From a virus: a stretch of 23,621 bases of DNA. Every line of letters starts with the position of its first letter. The stretch's first letter is position 1. Made by a program: the position numbers and the translations under genes. Below the pieces are notes generated by a model that ran no database searches, was not told the origin of the DNA, and saw only the letters and a list, made by a program, of their open reading frames with translations. Below are positions 9,629-17,577 of this stretch, piece by piece. The stretch is from IMG/VR virus record IMGVR_UViG_3300007276_000313, positions 1-23,621 of that record. One strand, 5' to 3'.

Positions 9629-10788
9629 TGTATTTCCTCTACTTTTTTGTTTTGTAATTTTGATTCTACTATGTTCACAAAAGATTTATAATATTGTTCT
9701 TTTGACATTTTTTGAGTTGCGTCTTCATATTGACGTTTTATTAAATCTTCGAATGCTGCTGGATTGTCATTTAGATATTTCAATCGTACAATAACATCAT
9801 TTCTAGATTCAACATAGTTAAACTTTTGTAATAACGGGTCATTAAATATTCTCATTTGAGGGTCGTAACCTTTATCAATAAATGATACTACATTTCCTAT
9901 TATTGATTCGTTTGTTCTATTTGATATTGCAGATCCTTCGTATAACTTATCACTTATTGTTACAGTTGCTTTTGAAGTTTGCATTCTATCGAAAAATTCT
10001 CTATGTTTTACCTTTTTACTTATAAAATCTGGAAATTTTAAGTCAAGAGTTTTTTTCTTACTAAAATGTTCAGGCTTTATATTTCCAAACATTTGTACAT
10101 TAAGATGTTCTGGATAATTAAAATAGTATTCTATCATTTTTTCTTGTCTATGACCACCTCTAAATGTTCCACCATAAATTAAATCTAACCATCTATCCTC
10201 AGGTTTAACATATTCGATTGGTTGATATTCATGAATAATAAAATCTTGAAGTGGAAAATAAATAATATCGGCATATAATATTCCTCTTTTATCAAGATAT
10301 TTTGCCTGTAATGTTTCCATATTATATATTTGAGATATCATGATTATGTCTTCTCGTACAACTTCAATCTCATCTTTTGTGTATTTATTATCCCAATGGT
10401 ATTGTACTTGCTTTTTTTCAACATTAGGCCATAATTGTTGTAATGGTAATAACCAATCTGTTAGGAAATAGAAAACAGGACATGTTGACTTATTTATAAA
10501 CTTATATGCCATTAGATCTCCTCTTGCTTCTTGTCCACCATAAAAGTTTGCATTACCATTAAATACAATTAATGCATCATAGTCACTAAAAGAATTATCA
10601 GTAACTTCAGCTAGATCGTGAAATGTTGCATGTGGTAAAGGTACCATATTTCTAGTCCTTGTCGTATGATAGTGAACATCATGGCCACAATCTGCAAGCA
10701 TTTTAGTTACAACGTTTATTTCGTCGGTAAGTATACTACCGTTATTGGCATTTATAGTTGCGCCAATTTTCATAACATTTATTTTCAT
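9613..10788 (-). CDS. bgt: T4 beta-glucosyltransferase-like DNA glucosyltransferase
   Basis: A 391-residue GT-B enzyme that lines up with T4 BGT along most of its length. NANFYGG (79-85) and FYFLTDWLLPLQQLWPNV (106-123) match the T4 region holding catalytic D100, here D111. LDLIYGGTFRGGHRQEKMIE (201-220) matches the UDP-binding segment, with R210 and R214 for T4 R191 and R195. NRTNES (290-295) gives E294 for T4 E272. T4 BGT moves glucose from UDP-glucose to 5-hydroxymethylcytosine in DNA, shielding it from restriction. The gene is about 40 residues longer than T4's. It is coupled by ATGA to the DUF6378 gene, which is coupled to the dCMP hydroxymethylase-like gene, supporting a shared modification pathway. 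The exact sugar and base remain inferred. Confidence 0.88.
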   Translation of the reverse strand: MKINVMKIGATINANNGSILTDEINVVTKMLADCGHDVHYHTTRTRNMVPLPHATFHDLAEVTDNSFSDYDALIVFNGNANFYGGQEARGDLMAYKFINKSTCPVFYFLTDWLLPLQQLWPNVEKKQVQYHWDNKYTKDEIEVVREDIIMISQIYNMETLQAKYLDKRGILYADIIYFPLQDFIIHEYQPIEYVKPEDRWLDLIYGGTFRGGHRQEKMIEYYFNYPEHLNVQMFGNIKPEHFSKKKTLDLKFPDFISKKVKHREFFDRMQTSKATVTISDKLYEGSAISNRTNESIIGNVVSFIDKGYDPQMRIFNDPLLQKFNYVESRNDVIVRLKYLNDNPAAFEDLIKRQYEDATQKMSKEQYYKSFVNIVESKLQNKKVEEIQWFQN

Positions 10789-11066
10789 TTTTTATTCTCC
10801 TTTATATAATTATCAAGTGCTCCAAGATATGCTACACAATCCAATAAATTATCTTCTCTATAATTATATGAATGACGAGATAACTTTAATGCAACAAGTG
10901 CTGAGTACATATCTTCGGCTTCAAAATCTTTGCCAGTCATTCCACTTGCTATTTTTGCAGCTCTTTCCATACCTTCACTAAATGGTCCGTACAGTCTTTC
11001 TTTTTCTTCTGATCGATGATTTACAACATTATCAGCACGTTTTAGTATTGAGTCTTTCTTTTTCAT
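10785..11066 (-). CDS. DUF6378-type MazG-like protein
   Basis: A 93-residue helical protein. The pattern ILKRADNVVNHRSEEKERLYG, then MERAAKIASGMTGK, EDMYSALVALKLSR and EDNLLDCVAYLGALDNYI matches the phage DUF6378 family as I know it: R-x(n)-YG, AA-x-AS, LVALKLSR and a D-x(2)-AY helix. The fold resembles all-alpha NTP pyrophosphatases, so it may remove an unwanted nucleotide such as dCTP. That would suit a phage with modified cytosine, but the activity is unproven. It overlaps both neighbours by ATGA, placing it inside the hydroxymethylase-glucosyltransferase-dUTPase operon. Confidence 0.72.
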   Translation of the reverse strand: MKKKDSILKRADNVVNHRSEEKERLYGPFSEGMERAAKIASGMTGKDFEAEDMYSALVALKLSRHSYNYREDNLLDCVAYLGALDNYIKENKK

Positions 11067-11932
11067 ATGTGATATAATCTTTTTTTAGGTTTAAATAACT
11101 TTTGCATTTGTTTTTTTGTAAATGCCATCAATTCTAATTTAGGTAAATCTTCAGTAGGTAATTGCATATTATTTTCTTTAATATACTCTCTAGTTATCCA
11201 AGGATGAAGTTCATATGTTTCTGATGTCCATAAGTCTTGTTTATCTAAAGAAGATGCATCCATTAATATATTGTCTCTCATTTTATAGTGCATATCATAT
11301 AAGTGAAAGCTACCTGCATGGTGGTAATAAGAACCTAGTTCTAAATTAGGATATATTAATTTAAGTTCATTTAACATTAGTTGTTGAAATAGTGCAAAAT
11401 TAAACACATCATTGCAAAATCCATATATAATATCATTAGATCTCATGTTTACACCTAAATGTAATTTATTATTTCTAATAAAAAACTGTAGATATTGAGT
11501 ACAAGGCAAGTCTTTTGAATTTTTAGTTTTATGATATGGTTGATGGATTACTATTGTACAACGTCTAGAATCCTTATCATTTCTAAGTTCTTGTAATATC
11601 CAATCCCATTGTTTACCAAGAATATAACTACCATAGTTTGATTCTACTTCGTTTTGTTCATCTTGTATTTTTAACCAAATATTTGCACATTTTCCAATAT
11701 TATTTGTTTTCTTATGGCTTGAAAGATACCATAAAAATTCTAATACTGAGTATGCAGGATTAAATTTTCTTGATGGATGTGCAATGGCTAATTGTGTTGG
11801 ATTAGTTATGCACATAGACCTAAATAAAAGTTCTGTTTGTTTTGTTCCGTTACTCTCTACTTGTAATCCGAAACCTGATAGTGCTTGCAATTCCGATTGA
11901 AAGCATGTGTGTAAATTTTTAAATTCATTCAT
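11063..11932 (-). CDS. gp42: Thymidylate-synthase-family protein, probable dCMP hydroxymethylase (T4 gp42-like)
   Basis: A 289-residue TS-fold enzyme. Catalytic Cys is C144 (PCT), the phosphate-binding arginines are R123-R124 (DSRRC), and RSND (164-167), E65 and H210-x-Y212 fit the family. In GFCND (171-175) the residue that is Asn in thymidylate synthases, where it reads dUMP, is Asp175, as in T4 dCMP hydroxymethylase (GFRND). That predicts dCMP as substrate and 5-hydroxymethyl-dCMP as product, using methylene-tetrahydrofolate. The neighbouring glucosyltransferase agrees. No Shine-Dalgarno site is seen; a GGTCA-N11-TATATT promoter sits six bases before the ATG, so the message may be leaderless. 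The alternative is an atypical thymidylate synthase. Confidence 0.84.
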   Translation of the reverse strand: MNEFKNLHTCFQSELQALSGFGLQVESNGTKQTELLFRSMCITNPTQLAIAHPSRKFNPAYSVLEFLWYLSSHKKTNNIGKCANIWLKIQDEQNEVESNYGSYILGKQWDWILQELRNDKDSRRCTIVIHQPYHKTKNSKDLPCTQYLQFFIRNNKLHLGVNMRSNDIIYGFCNDVFNFALFQQLMLNELKLIYPNLELGSYYHHAGSFHLYDMHYKMRDNILMDASSLDKQDLWTSETYELHPWITREYIKENNMQLPTEDLPKLELMAFTKKQMQKLFKPKKRLYHI

Positions 11933-11936
11933 ATAG

Positions 11937-12926
11937 TTAATATAATAAATTTTCTTGACCTGGAAAAATTATTTTATGGTTTTTTTCATCATCACTATAA
12001 TATTCTATAAGAGAATTACAGCGTCTAATTACGTGGCCAAAGCCAATAGAATTATTCCATTCTGAACATTTTCCAAGCAGATCTATTCCTGAAACCTTTT
12101 GTATTCCTAGTGTATTTGTTATTTGTGATTCTTCAATATATTCATTAACCGTGTTATTTTCAATTTTATCTTCAAATATTTGTTTCAATGACTCATAAAC
12201 TACACTACCATTATAAAAGGTTTTTCTAAACCATGGTTTTCCAACAGTTGCTATTTGGTCAAATAATTTTGATATTTGAATGTCATTTTCGTTTTCTAAC
12301 TTACACTTGTATATGTATTTGTCTATCACAGGTAAAGTAAATTTTGTACCAGGTGCATAATTTTGTTCTATATTACCTTTAAGTATATTATTTGAGTCTA
12401 GACTGATTAACTTGGTTAATCCAGAAGTAAACAATAGTTTGTCATAAACATATTCCTTATCATCTGATAACTTAATTAGTTTATTCACAACGTCAATACT
12501 TGCAATATCAATGAATTCACACTTGTGCGCAGTTAATTTTTCTAGTTCTTCAAACAATATTATTAGTGAATTAAAGGGAGATTCTCCATTAATTGATACA
12601 ACTTCTAATGTCTCAGAAATAGTTCTAAGATATTCTTTTTCAACATTGGTTTTTCCTCTTGTATATAGTGTATATATTTGATCGAAATTTTTAGGCTTTA
12701 CAGCAGACAAAGTCTTGCGCATATCATACATTGTTCTCATTTCATACTTGGTAATGTTGGCTCCAGGAAAAACTAACTTTACAAAGTCAATACAATAATA
12801 TGGAATATATGATGTTTCAATGTTCCATATGTCTAAATCTCGCTCAAGTGGTTTGATATGTTTTACACTTGGTAAAAGATACGCTGCCATTGTTGCAACT
12901 AAATTATTTCCTATAACATATTTCAT
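11937..12926 (-). CDS. Possible FAD-dependent protein, divergent
   Basis: A 329-residue protein I do not firmly recognise. The start KYVIGNNLVATMAAYLLP resembles a Rossmann strand with an aberrant glycine-rich loop (GNNLVATMAAY in place of GxGxxGxxAA). The C-terminal stretch VSGIDLLGKCSEWNNSIGFG looks like the FAD-closing segment of amine-oxidase or UDP-galactopyranose-mutase-like enzymes (...GR.AxWN...). The middle is poorly conserved in pattern. Its stop lies four bases before the dCMP hydroxymethylase-like gene, and its 3' end contains that gene's promoter. The start overlaps the zinc-binding gene by ATGA. A role in base modification or folate chemistry is a guess from position. Confidence 0.5.
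   Translation of the reverse strand: MKYVIGNNLVATMAAYLLPSVKHIKPLERDLDIWNIETSYIPYYCIDFVKLVFPGANITKYEMRTMYDMRKTLSAVKPKNFDQIYTLYTRGKTNVEKEYLRTISETLEVVSINGESPFNSLIILFEELEKLTAHKCEFIDIASIDVVNKLIKLSDDKEYVYDKLLFTSGLTKLISLDSNNILKGNIEQNYAPGTKFTLPVIDKYIYKCKLENENDIQISKLFDQIATVGKPWFRKTFYNGSVVYESLKQIFEDKIENNTVNEYIEESQITNTLGIQKVSGIDLLGKCSEWNNSIGFGHVIRRCNSLIEYYSDDEKNHKIIFPGQENLLY
11939..11960 (-). promoter_or_regulatory. Middle-type promoter (GGTCA-N11-TATATT) for dCMP hydroxymethylase-like gene
   Basis: GGTCA at 11960-11956 and TATATT at 11944-11939 on the coding strand, 11 bases apart. It lies inside the last codons of the upstream gene. The expected start is at or within a base of the ATG at 11932. Confidence 0.5.
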
Positions 12927-13120
12927 TTACTAATCCAATCCTGTAACTCTTGTTGGCTAGGTAGTCTAATCATTTTATCACACCTATTACAAAACCATCT
13001 AGCATTTTGCTTATCATCAAACCTAATTTGTTGGTTTTTATGTTGGCAATTTTGCTGATACTTTTTTATTTCGTCTTGAAGTTCCTTTAGTTTTTTTTGT
13101 AGGTTTTGAATGCTGTTCAT
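12923..13120 (-). CDS. Small coiled-coil, zinc-binding-like protein
   Basis: A 65-residue protein. Residues 2-24 (NSIQNLQKKLKELQDEIKKY) form a likely coiled-coil helix. C25-x-H27 and C44-NR-C47 then make a plausible zinc site. An open frame extends upstream to a TTG at 13171, but the ATG at 13120 has GGAGA with good spacing and is preferred. The gene overlaps a second small frame (13038..13196) by 83 bases, so one of the two might not be real. Its stop overlaps the start of the possible flavoprotein gene (ATGA). Function unknown. Confidence 0.6.
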   Translation of the reverse strand: MNSIQNLQKKLKELQDEIKKYQQNCQHKNQQIRFDDKQNARWFCNRCDKMIRLPSQQELQDWISK

Positions 13121-13196
13121 GGTTTTTCTCCATATTTTTTTGAGCAACCATTTCCTTATAATACAAATCAACTATCCAATCATTATGTGATTTCAC
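13038..13196 (-). CDS. Small lysine-rich protein, GTG start, overlapping nrdJ
   Basis: A 52-codon frame beginning VKSHNDWIVDLYYKEMVAQK and ending in a Lys/Arg-rich tail. It starts with GTG five bases after a perfect AGGAGG (13207-13202) located in the last codons of nrdJ, so translation would be coupled to that gene. The first 16 residues are amphipathic with four aromatics; the tail (residues 31-50) is highly basic and may bind nucleic acid. It overlaps the zinc-binding-like gene in another frame. Evidence is the unusually good ribosome site plus the non-random N-terminus. Function unknown. Confidence 0.5.
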   Translation of the reverse strand: MKSHNDWIVDLYYKEMVAQKNMEKNHEQHSKPTKKTKGTSRRNKKVSAKLPT

Positions 13197-15042
13197 AACT
13201 TCCTCCTGCACATGCTAATTCACCACTTAAATCTGTATTGTCTTCTATTTCTATAACATTTGATAAGTCTACTGTATGTAGGGACTTCATCATTTCATTA
13301 TATTTTTCTTCAGTAATATCTTCAAATGGAGCTTGTGTATATGTTCCACCATCATATGGTAACACAGATAATCCATTATAATCGTTTCTATTGTTCCACA
13401 TCCATTCTCCGGCCAATTCCCAATCTTCTTTCTTTAAACTTATAGTAGCTGATACATTGTGAGAATTAGAGCCTTTTCTATGACCAGGTTTTACCCATTC
13501 TGTTGCTACCTTTTTTACTCGTTCTAACAATTGGAATGGAGATTCTGTTCTCATTATTGAGCCTACTGGCGCCTTTTGAGGAACTTGAATTACAGCAGTA
13601 TCATGAGGTCTAAAATATTCATCTTCTACTAATTCTGGGTGATTTGACTTTAGGTGCTGATATATAGATTCATTTTTACCAACTCTAATTCTACGAATAT
13701 AAAAGTCATTATGCCATGCATGAATACCTGAACTTGTACCTAATACTAAGGATGTTGTTCCTGCAGGTTTTACGGTTGTTGTTCTTGCAGATTGATTTAT
13801 ACCTATAATTTTAGCAACTCTTGTATTTTCTCTCTTAACAACACTTGCAGCTTTTTTCATATCATATCCAAGTACAACTCCTGAACCAATACCTGTCATT
13901 GACACTCCAATTAGTGCTTCTTTTTCGGTTGTTTCTCTCCATACATCCCTAAGATAATGAAAATCAGTATATCCAGCTTGTAGTGTTCCTATAAATGCAG
14001 CTACTTTGACTCTTTCATTTAGATCTTCTTGTGATTCTATATTAGATACATTTACTTCACAAAGATTACAAAATTGATGAGGTCTTAACGCGATTTCACA
14101 ACATGGATTTGTACCCCAATCCTTATCATTATTTAGATAAATACCAGGTTCACCAGCTCCTGATAATTCTACACGTTTCCATATGTCCATAAAAAATTCC
14201 TTTGTTATTTTATGTCTCATTAGAACTGCTGAATTATTAGCTCTACCTCTTTGTGGATTTAATTCCCACCAATTACCAGATTTACAACTAATCATTTGGT
14301 CATCATCAGCATTAAATAAACTAATTAGTGCTGCTCTTCTGATGCCACCTGCTAACACTGCATCTGCAATATAACATATAATATCATGAGCTTCAAGGGT
14401 TGTTAATTGTTCTCCTGTTTCCTTTGATTCTAATATACCTTTAACTTTAAGTATACATTCCTTTAATGGCTGAGGACCTGGAGCTTTACCACCTGATGTT
14501 ACAAGTTGTGCACCTTTAGGTCTTACATCTGAATAATCAAATTCTATCTTACTACCTCCACCATTCATGTATGATTTCATTAAAACTTTTACTGCATCTG
14601 CCCAGCCTTCAATAGAGTCTCCTATTAAAAATCTCTTTTTTCTTTTTGGCCAAGGTTTCTGTATGCAGGGTAGCTTTTCAACATGGTGTCGTTGTACTGA
14701 GTATCCAACTCCTGTTCCACCTAACAATAAAAACATTGTTTCTGAAAATGCATCAATTGAGTCTATTGGAAGATATGCACAATTATATATTCTATTTGGA
14801 GATATTTCAATTGGCTTACCACCAAATTGCAGGCTTCTCATTGATGGAAGTACTTTTTTATCGTATACTAGTTTATATTTTTGTTCTATTTCATCTGCTA
14901 GTTGTGGAAACTTCTTTTTGTGCATTTCTTTATTTCTAGTAACTAGTTCTTCCCACGTTTCTCGTCTATTTAATTCTGGTACGTATTTTGCGTACTTCAT
15001 GTACACAGTAATTTCCGATAATATTTGATTTGATACTTCCAT
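13183..15042 (-). CDS. nrdJ: Class II (cobalamin-dependent) monomeric ribonucleotide reductase
   Basis: A 619-residue reductase related to the monomeric Lactobacillus-type RTPR. MRSLQFGG, NRIYNCAYLP (C88) and LLLGGTGVGYSVQ occur at the N-terminus. The active-site strand NPCCEI has N312, C314 (thiyl radical) and E316. C325, eleven residues after C314, is the redox partner of C88. C611 and C616 at the C-terminal end (ACAGGSCEIT) are the shuttle cysteines that re-reduce the site. No small radical subunit is needed, but adenosylcobalamin is, so the host must have or import B12. The chain is shorter than RTPR (739). An AAAGGAG site precedes the ATG, and an 18-base hairpin lies in the leader. It supplies deoxynucleotides for replication; T4 uses class I enzymes instead. 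Confidence 0.94.
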   Translation of the reverse strand: MEVSNQILSEITVYMKYAKYVPELNRRETWEELVTRNKEMHKKKFPQLADEIEQKYKLVYDKKVLPSMRSLQFGGKPIEISPNRIYNCAYLPIDSIDAFSETMFLLLGGTGVGYSVQRHHVEKLPCIQKPWPKRKKRFLIGDSIEGWADAVKVLMKSYMNGGGSKIEFDYSDVRPKGAQLVTSGGKAPGPQPLKECILKVKGILESKETGEQLTTLEAHDIICYIADAVLAGGIRRAALISLFNADDDQMISCKSGNWWELNPQRGRANNSAVLMRHKITKEFFMDIWKRVELSGAGEPGIYLNNDKDWGTNPCCEIALRPHQFCNLCEVNVSNIESQEDLNERVKVAAFIGTLQAGYTDFHYLRDVWRETTEKEALIGVSMTGIGSGVVLGYDMKKAASVVKRENTRVAKIIGINQSARTTTVKPAGTTSLVLGTSSGIHAWHNDFYIRRIRVGKNESIYQHLKSNHPELVEDEYFRPHDTAVIQVPQKAPVGSIMRTESPFQLLERVKKVATEWVKPGHRKGSNSHNVSATISLKKEDWELAGEWMWNNRNDYNGLSVLPYDGGTYTQAPFEDITEEKYNEMMKSLHTVDLSNVIEIEDNTDLSGELACAGGSCEIT

Positions 15043-15085
15043 TTTTTCTCCTTTATTGTGTTATATTTCGCCTTTGAAAACAAAT

Positions 15086-15103
15086 GACTGGATTGCTCCA
15101 GTC
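15086..15103 (-). terminator. Hairpin with GCAA loop between helicase gene and nrdJ
   Basis: Perfect 7-bp stem GACTGGA/TCCAGTC closed by a GCAA (GNRA-type) tetraloop on the coding strand, followed by ATTTGTTTT. It may end the helicase message or form the 5' leader of the nrdJ message. A weaker TGTAT-N11-TATTAT promoter-like match (15126-15105) would start transcription at about this hairpin. Confidence 0.5.
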
Positions 15104-15106
15104 TAT

Positions 15107-15116
15107 AATAAATATC
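15107..15116 (-). promoter_or_regulatory. GATATTTATT motif in nrdJ leader
   Basis: Coding-strand GATATTTATT between the helicase stop and the hairpin. It is a variant of the GATATTTATA motif before groES and the 497-residue gene. It overlaps an imperfect middle-type match, so which signal is used is unclear. Confidence 0.28.
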
Positions 15117-15129
15117 GATATATACATAT

Positions 15130-16470
15130 TTAAGATTCTTTATTGTATTTTTGTTTCAATACTTTTCGTAAATATTCAGAATGATTATCCATATCTTGCT
15201 GAATGTCTTGTCCATCTAGTGAATTTGGTGCATGAATGTCAATTTGACCATTACTGGCATTCATCATACTTGGAAAAGTAATTCCATCTTGACCAAATCT
15301 ATTTTTAATTATATGCCATCTACCAGTATTTGCTAGTTTATCTTCTATTTTTCGACTTAATGAAATAACTAAGTCTGCTGTCATTATTTTTGCATACGAT
15401 TCTGCAATTTTTTCTGCTCCAATTATGTCATCACTAAGTGCGGATCTATTTGCCTGAGAAGCTGTCCAACACGGTATTTCTTGTTCACCAGCTAATCCTC
15501 TTAAATCTTCATAAATATTACCAAGTTCATGTCGTACTTCTTTACCATGTCCTCTCAATAAATCTGCATAATCTACTATAATTAAGTCTGGGTCAAATCC
15601 TTGCATTCTACATTTTTCAATATGACTTGCAAGGGTATTTACTGTTCCACCCTTGGTTGGATAATACTTTACAATTAAATTTCCCTTTAGTTTTCCAACA
15701 ATTTCTTTAACTTCTTCTATATGATATTTAAGTTCTTGGGCTTGTATTCCACTTAATACTGCATCATATCTTAATCCAACATAAGCTTCATTTAGTTCAA
15801 GTGTGTAGTGTATTACATTTAAACCAGCCTTTACTGCAGCTGCTCCTACATTTACCAATGCCCATGACTTACCAATACCAGATGGGGCAACCATTACACC
15901 TAATTCACCTTTACCTAGTCCACCATCTGCAATATCATCTACTACATCCCATCCTGTTGCTACTGTATTTCGGACTGATTCTAAATATCTTTCGTCAACA
16001 TGTTCAATGTATTCATGACCAATTGCTCTTTCTAAACCAGCCTTCATAGCTTCATCAATAGTCATTTTTATTTGTTCAAACTCTCCTCGTTCAAGAAGTT
16101 GTACTGATTCCATAATTGCTGACTTTAATACTTGGTTTTTACAAAACTTTATTGTTTGTTCTTTTACAAATTCTAAATCAGGAGCATCCAACTGTTTGTA
16201 TGAATCTTTTAAATGTTCTACAACCTGAGTTTGTAGCATGTCATTGTCAATTTCTTTTACTTTCACAGACATTACTTCCATTGTTGGAGGTTGTTTATAT
16301 TCTGTAAAATAATTTCTAATGTTTTCAACAATGCAAATATTAGCTTCAGACTCAAAATATGATGGCTCTAAAATATCCATAATTTGTTGTAAGAATACCC
16401 TGTCTTTAAACAAGCATGCTATTAGTTTTGTTTGAAAACTGTAGCCATATTGAAATTTATTTTCTTGCAT
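15130..16470 (-). CDS. gp41: Replicative DNA helicase (DnaB family, T4 gp41-like)
   Basis: A 446-residue hexameric helicase that unwinds DNA 5'-3' ahead of the polymerase and should work with a phage primase not present here. Residues 1-150 form the helical N-terminal domain. The RecA-like motor has Walker A APSGIGKS (195-202), Walker B LIIVDYADLL (D300), the glutamine motif in WTASQANRSAL, and a C-terminal basic KNRFGQDG segment that supplies the arginine finger region. AGGAAAATAA precedes the ATG. It begins directly after the RNase H stop, so the two are co-transcribed from the RNase H promoter. Confidence 0.93.
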   Translation of the reverse strand: MQENKFQYGYSFQTKLIACLFKDRVFLQQIMDILEPSYFESEANICIVENIRNYFTEYKQPPTMEVMSVKVKEIDNDMLQTQVVEHLKDSYKQLDAPDLEFVKEQTIKFCKNQVLKSAIMESVQLLERGEFEQIKMTIDEAMKAGLERAIGHEYIEHVDERYLESVRNTVATGWDVVDDIADGGLGKGELGVMVAPSGIGKSWALVNVGAAAVKAGLNVIHYTLELNEAYVGLRYDAVLSGIQAQELKYHIEEVKEIVGKLKGNLIVKYYPTKGGTVNTLASHIEKCRMQGFDPDLIIVDYADLLRGHGKEVRHELGNIYEDLRGLAGEQEIPCWTASQANRSALSDDIIGAEKIAESYAKIMTADLVISLSRKIEDKLANTGRWHIIKNRFGQDGITFPSMMNASNGQIDIHAPNSLDGQDIQQDMDNHSEYLRKVLKQKYNKES

Positions 16471-17505
16471 TTATTTTCCTATTATATTGTCTAGTGGTAA
16501 AAAAGATTCTCTTAACCATAAAGAAGGATTCTTAAATATTCCATTTAGATTGTCTTCTAATATCATTTGTTCAAATTGTGGCTTATTTAGCCTATTGATA
16601 TCGGATCTTACAATATTTATAATTGACTCTTTAGAGTAACCAGATATATCTACGTCTTGCAGTTGCATAAGCTTGTGATTTACTGTTAATAATTCTTCTG
16701 AATCTCGTAGTGCTTGTCCTAGTTTTGTGCCATCACAGTTATTTTTAACATACTCAATAACTTCATCTAACTCTATTCTTTTATCTGTAAATAGTATTGG
16801 CAGTCTTTTTTGTAAAGATTTAATACCTGCTCCTCTTATTCCAGGAATATTATCGGATCCATCTCCTGTTATGCACTTTAGTATGATGAAGTTAGAAGAC
16901 TCTATTCCAAATTCATCTTTAATTGTTTCTTGGGCATAGAATTTTTTCTTTGTTGGTGACCAAACTTGAACTCTATGGTCAACCAATTGTAAAAAATCTC
17001 TGTCTGTTGACATTAAAATGCATTGACTTTTTGGATAAACTTGTTGGCAAATGTAGGCCATAGCATCATCTGCTTCAATATTTTCTGGTGCAAGAACTGT
17101 AATTGGTAAAGAGTCTAAATATTGAGTTAATCTATTTATTTGCTGACCCATAGAGATTCTTTCGTCTTCTATAGATTGAAAAGTATTTGCTCTGGTTAGA
17201 TGCTTTCTTACTCTTCTATTTCCTTTATAGTTTGGAAATATTTTTCTACGTCTTTGACTACCACCTTTGCCATCAAAACATATAATAACTCTAGTAGGTT
17301 TAATATTTCTAATTGCATATCCTATGGAATGTAAAAATCCAGTCATACCACCAACATGTATACCGTCTTCATTGACACTTGGATTGACTGCGAAGCTTCT
17401 AATAAACGTATTTAATCCATCGATAATTAGAATTCTGTCGTTTTGGTCCTTAGGAGATGTGTCTTCACTGAGGCCTTGTAGTATTTCTTTGTACTTGTCT
17501 TTCAT
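16471..17505 (-). CDS. rnh: RNase H / 5'-3' exonuclease (FEN family, T4 Rnh-like)
   Basis: A 344-residue flap-type nuclease that removes RNA primers and DNA flaps from lagging-strand fragments. The acidic metal-binding residues sit in order: D29 (LIIDGLN), D78 (CFDGKGG), E144, D146 and D147 (IEADDA), D168 and D170 (STDRDF), and D215 and D218 in the helix-hairpin-helix region GDGSDNIPGIRGAGIKS. The basic RRRKIFPNYKGNR helix (85-97) follows the arch pattern of the family. A middle-type promoter ends 19 bases upstream; no Shine-Dalgarno site is present, but a TATAAATA lies at 17512-17519. It is followed immediately by the helicase gene. Confidence 0.93.
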   Translation of the reverse strand: MKDKYKEILQGLSEDTSPKDQNDRILIIDGLNTFIRSFAVNPSVNEDGIHVGGMTGFLHSIGYAIRNIKPTRVIICFDGKGGSQRRRKIFPNYKGNRRVRKHLTRANTFQSIEDERISMGQQINRLTQYLDSLPITVLAPENIEADDAMAYICQQVYPKSQCILMSTDRDFLQLVDHRVQVWSPTKKKFYAQETIKDEFGIESSNFIILKCITGDGSDNIPGIRGAGIKSLQKRLPILFTDKRIELDEVIEYVKNNCDGTKLGQALRDSEELLTVNHKLMQLQDVDISGYSKESIINIVRSDINRLNKPQFEQMILEDNLNGIFKNPSLWLRESFLPLDNIIGK

Positions 17506-17524
17506 ATTTATTATTTATATGTTA

Positions 17525-17546
17525 AATATAACCAAATTTATTGACA
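17525..17546 (-). promoter_or_regulatory. Middle-type promoter (TGTCA-N11-TATATT) for RNase H-helicase
   Basis: TGTCA at 17546-17542 and TATATT at 17530-17525 on the coding strand. The flanks match the polymerase site closely (TTTGGTTATATTTA against ATTGGTTATATTTA). The expected start is about 13 bases before the ATG. Confidence 0.62.
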
Positions 17547-17577
17547 TAAAAAAATTCTGGCTATTTATTTTGAAAAA

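Noticed and set aside
11063-11932. Ordinary thymidylate synthase
   Set aside because: The Asn that reads dUMP is replaced by Asp in GFCND, PCT replaces PCH, and a DNA glucosyltransferase gene lies nearby in the same operon. A dCMP hydroxymethylase fits better, though only an assay can settle it.
14567-15028. A 153-codon plus-strand open frame opposite nrdJ
   Set aside because: It is antisense to a certain gene, begins with no ribosome site and has no recognisable family; AT-rich coding sequence often leaves such open antisense frames. The same holds for plus-strand frames at 9474-9794, 17267-17638, 20170-20454 and 5821-6069.
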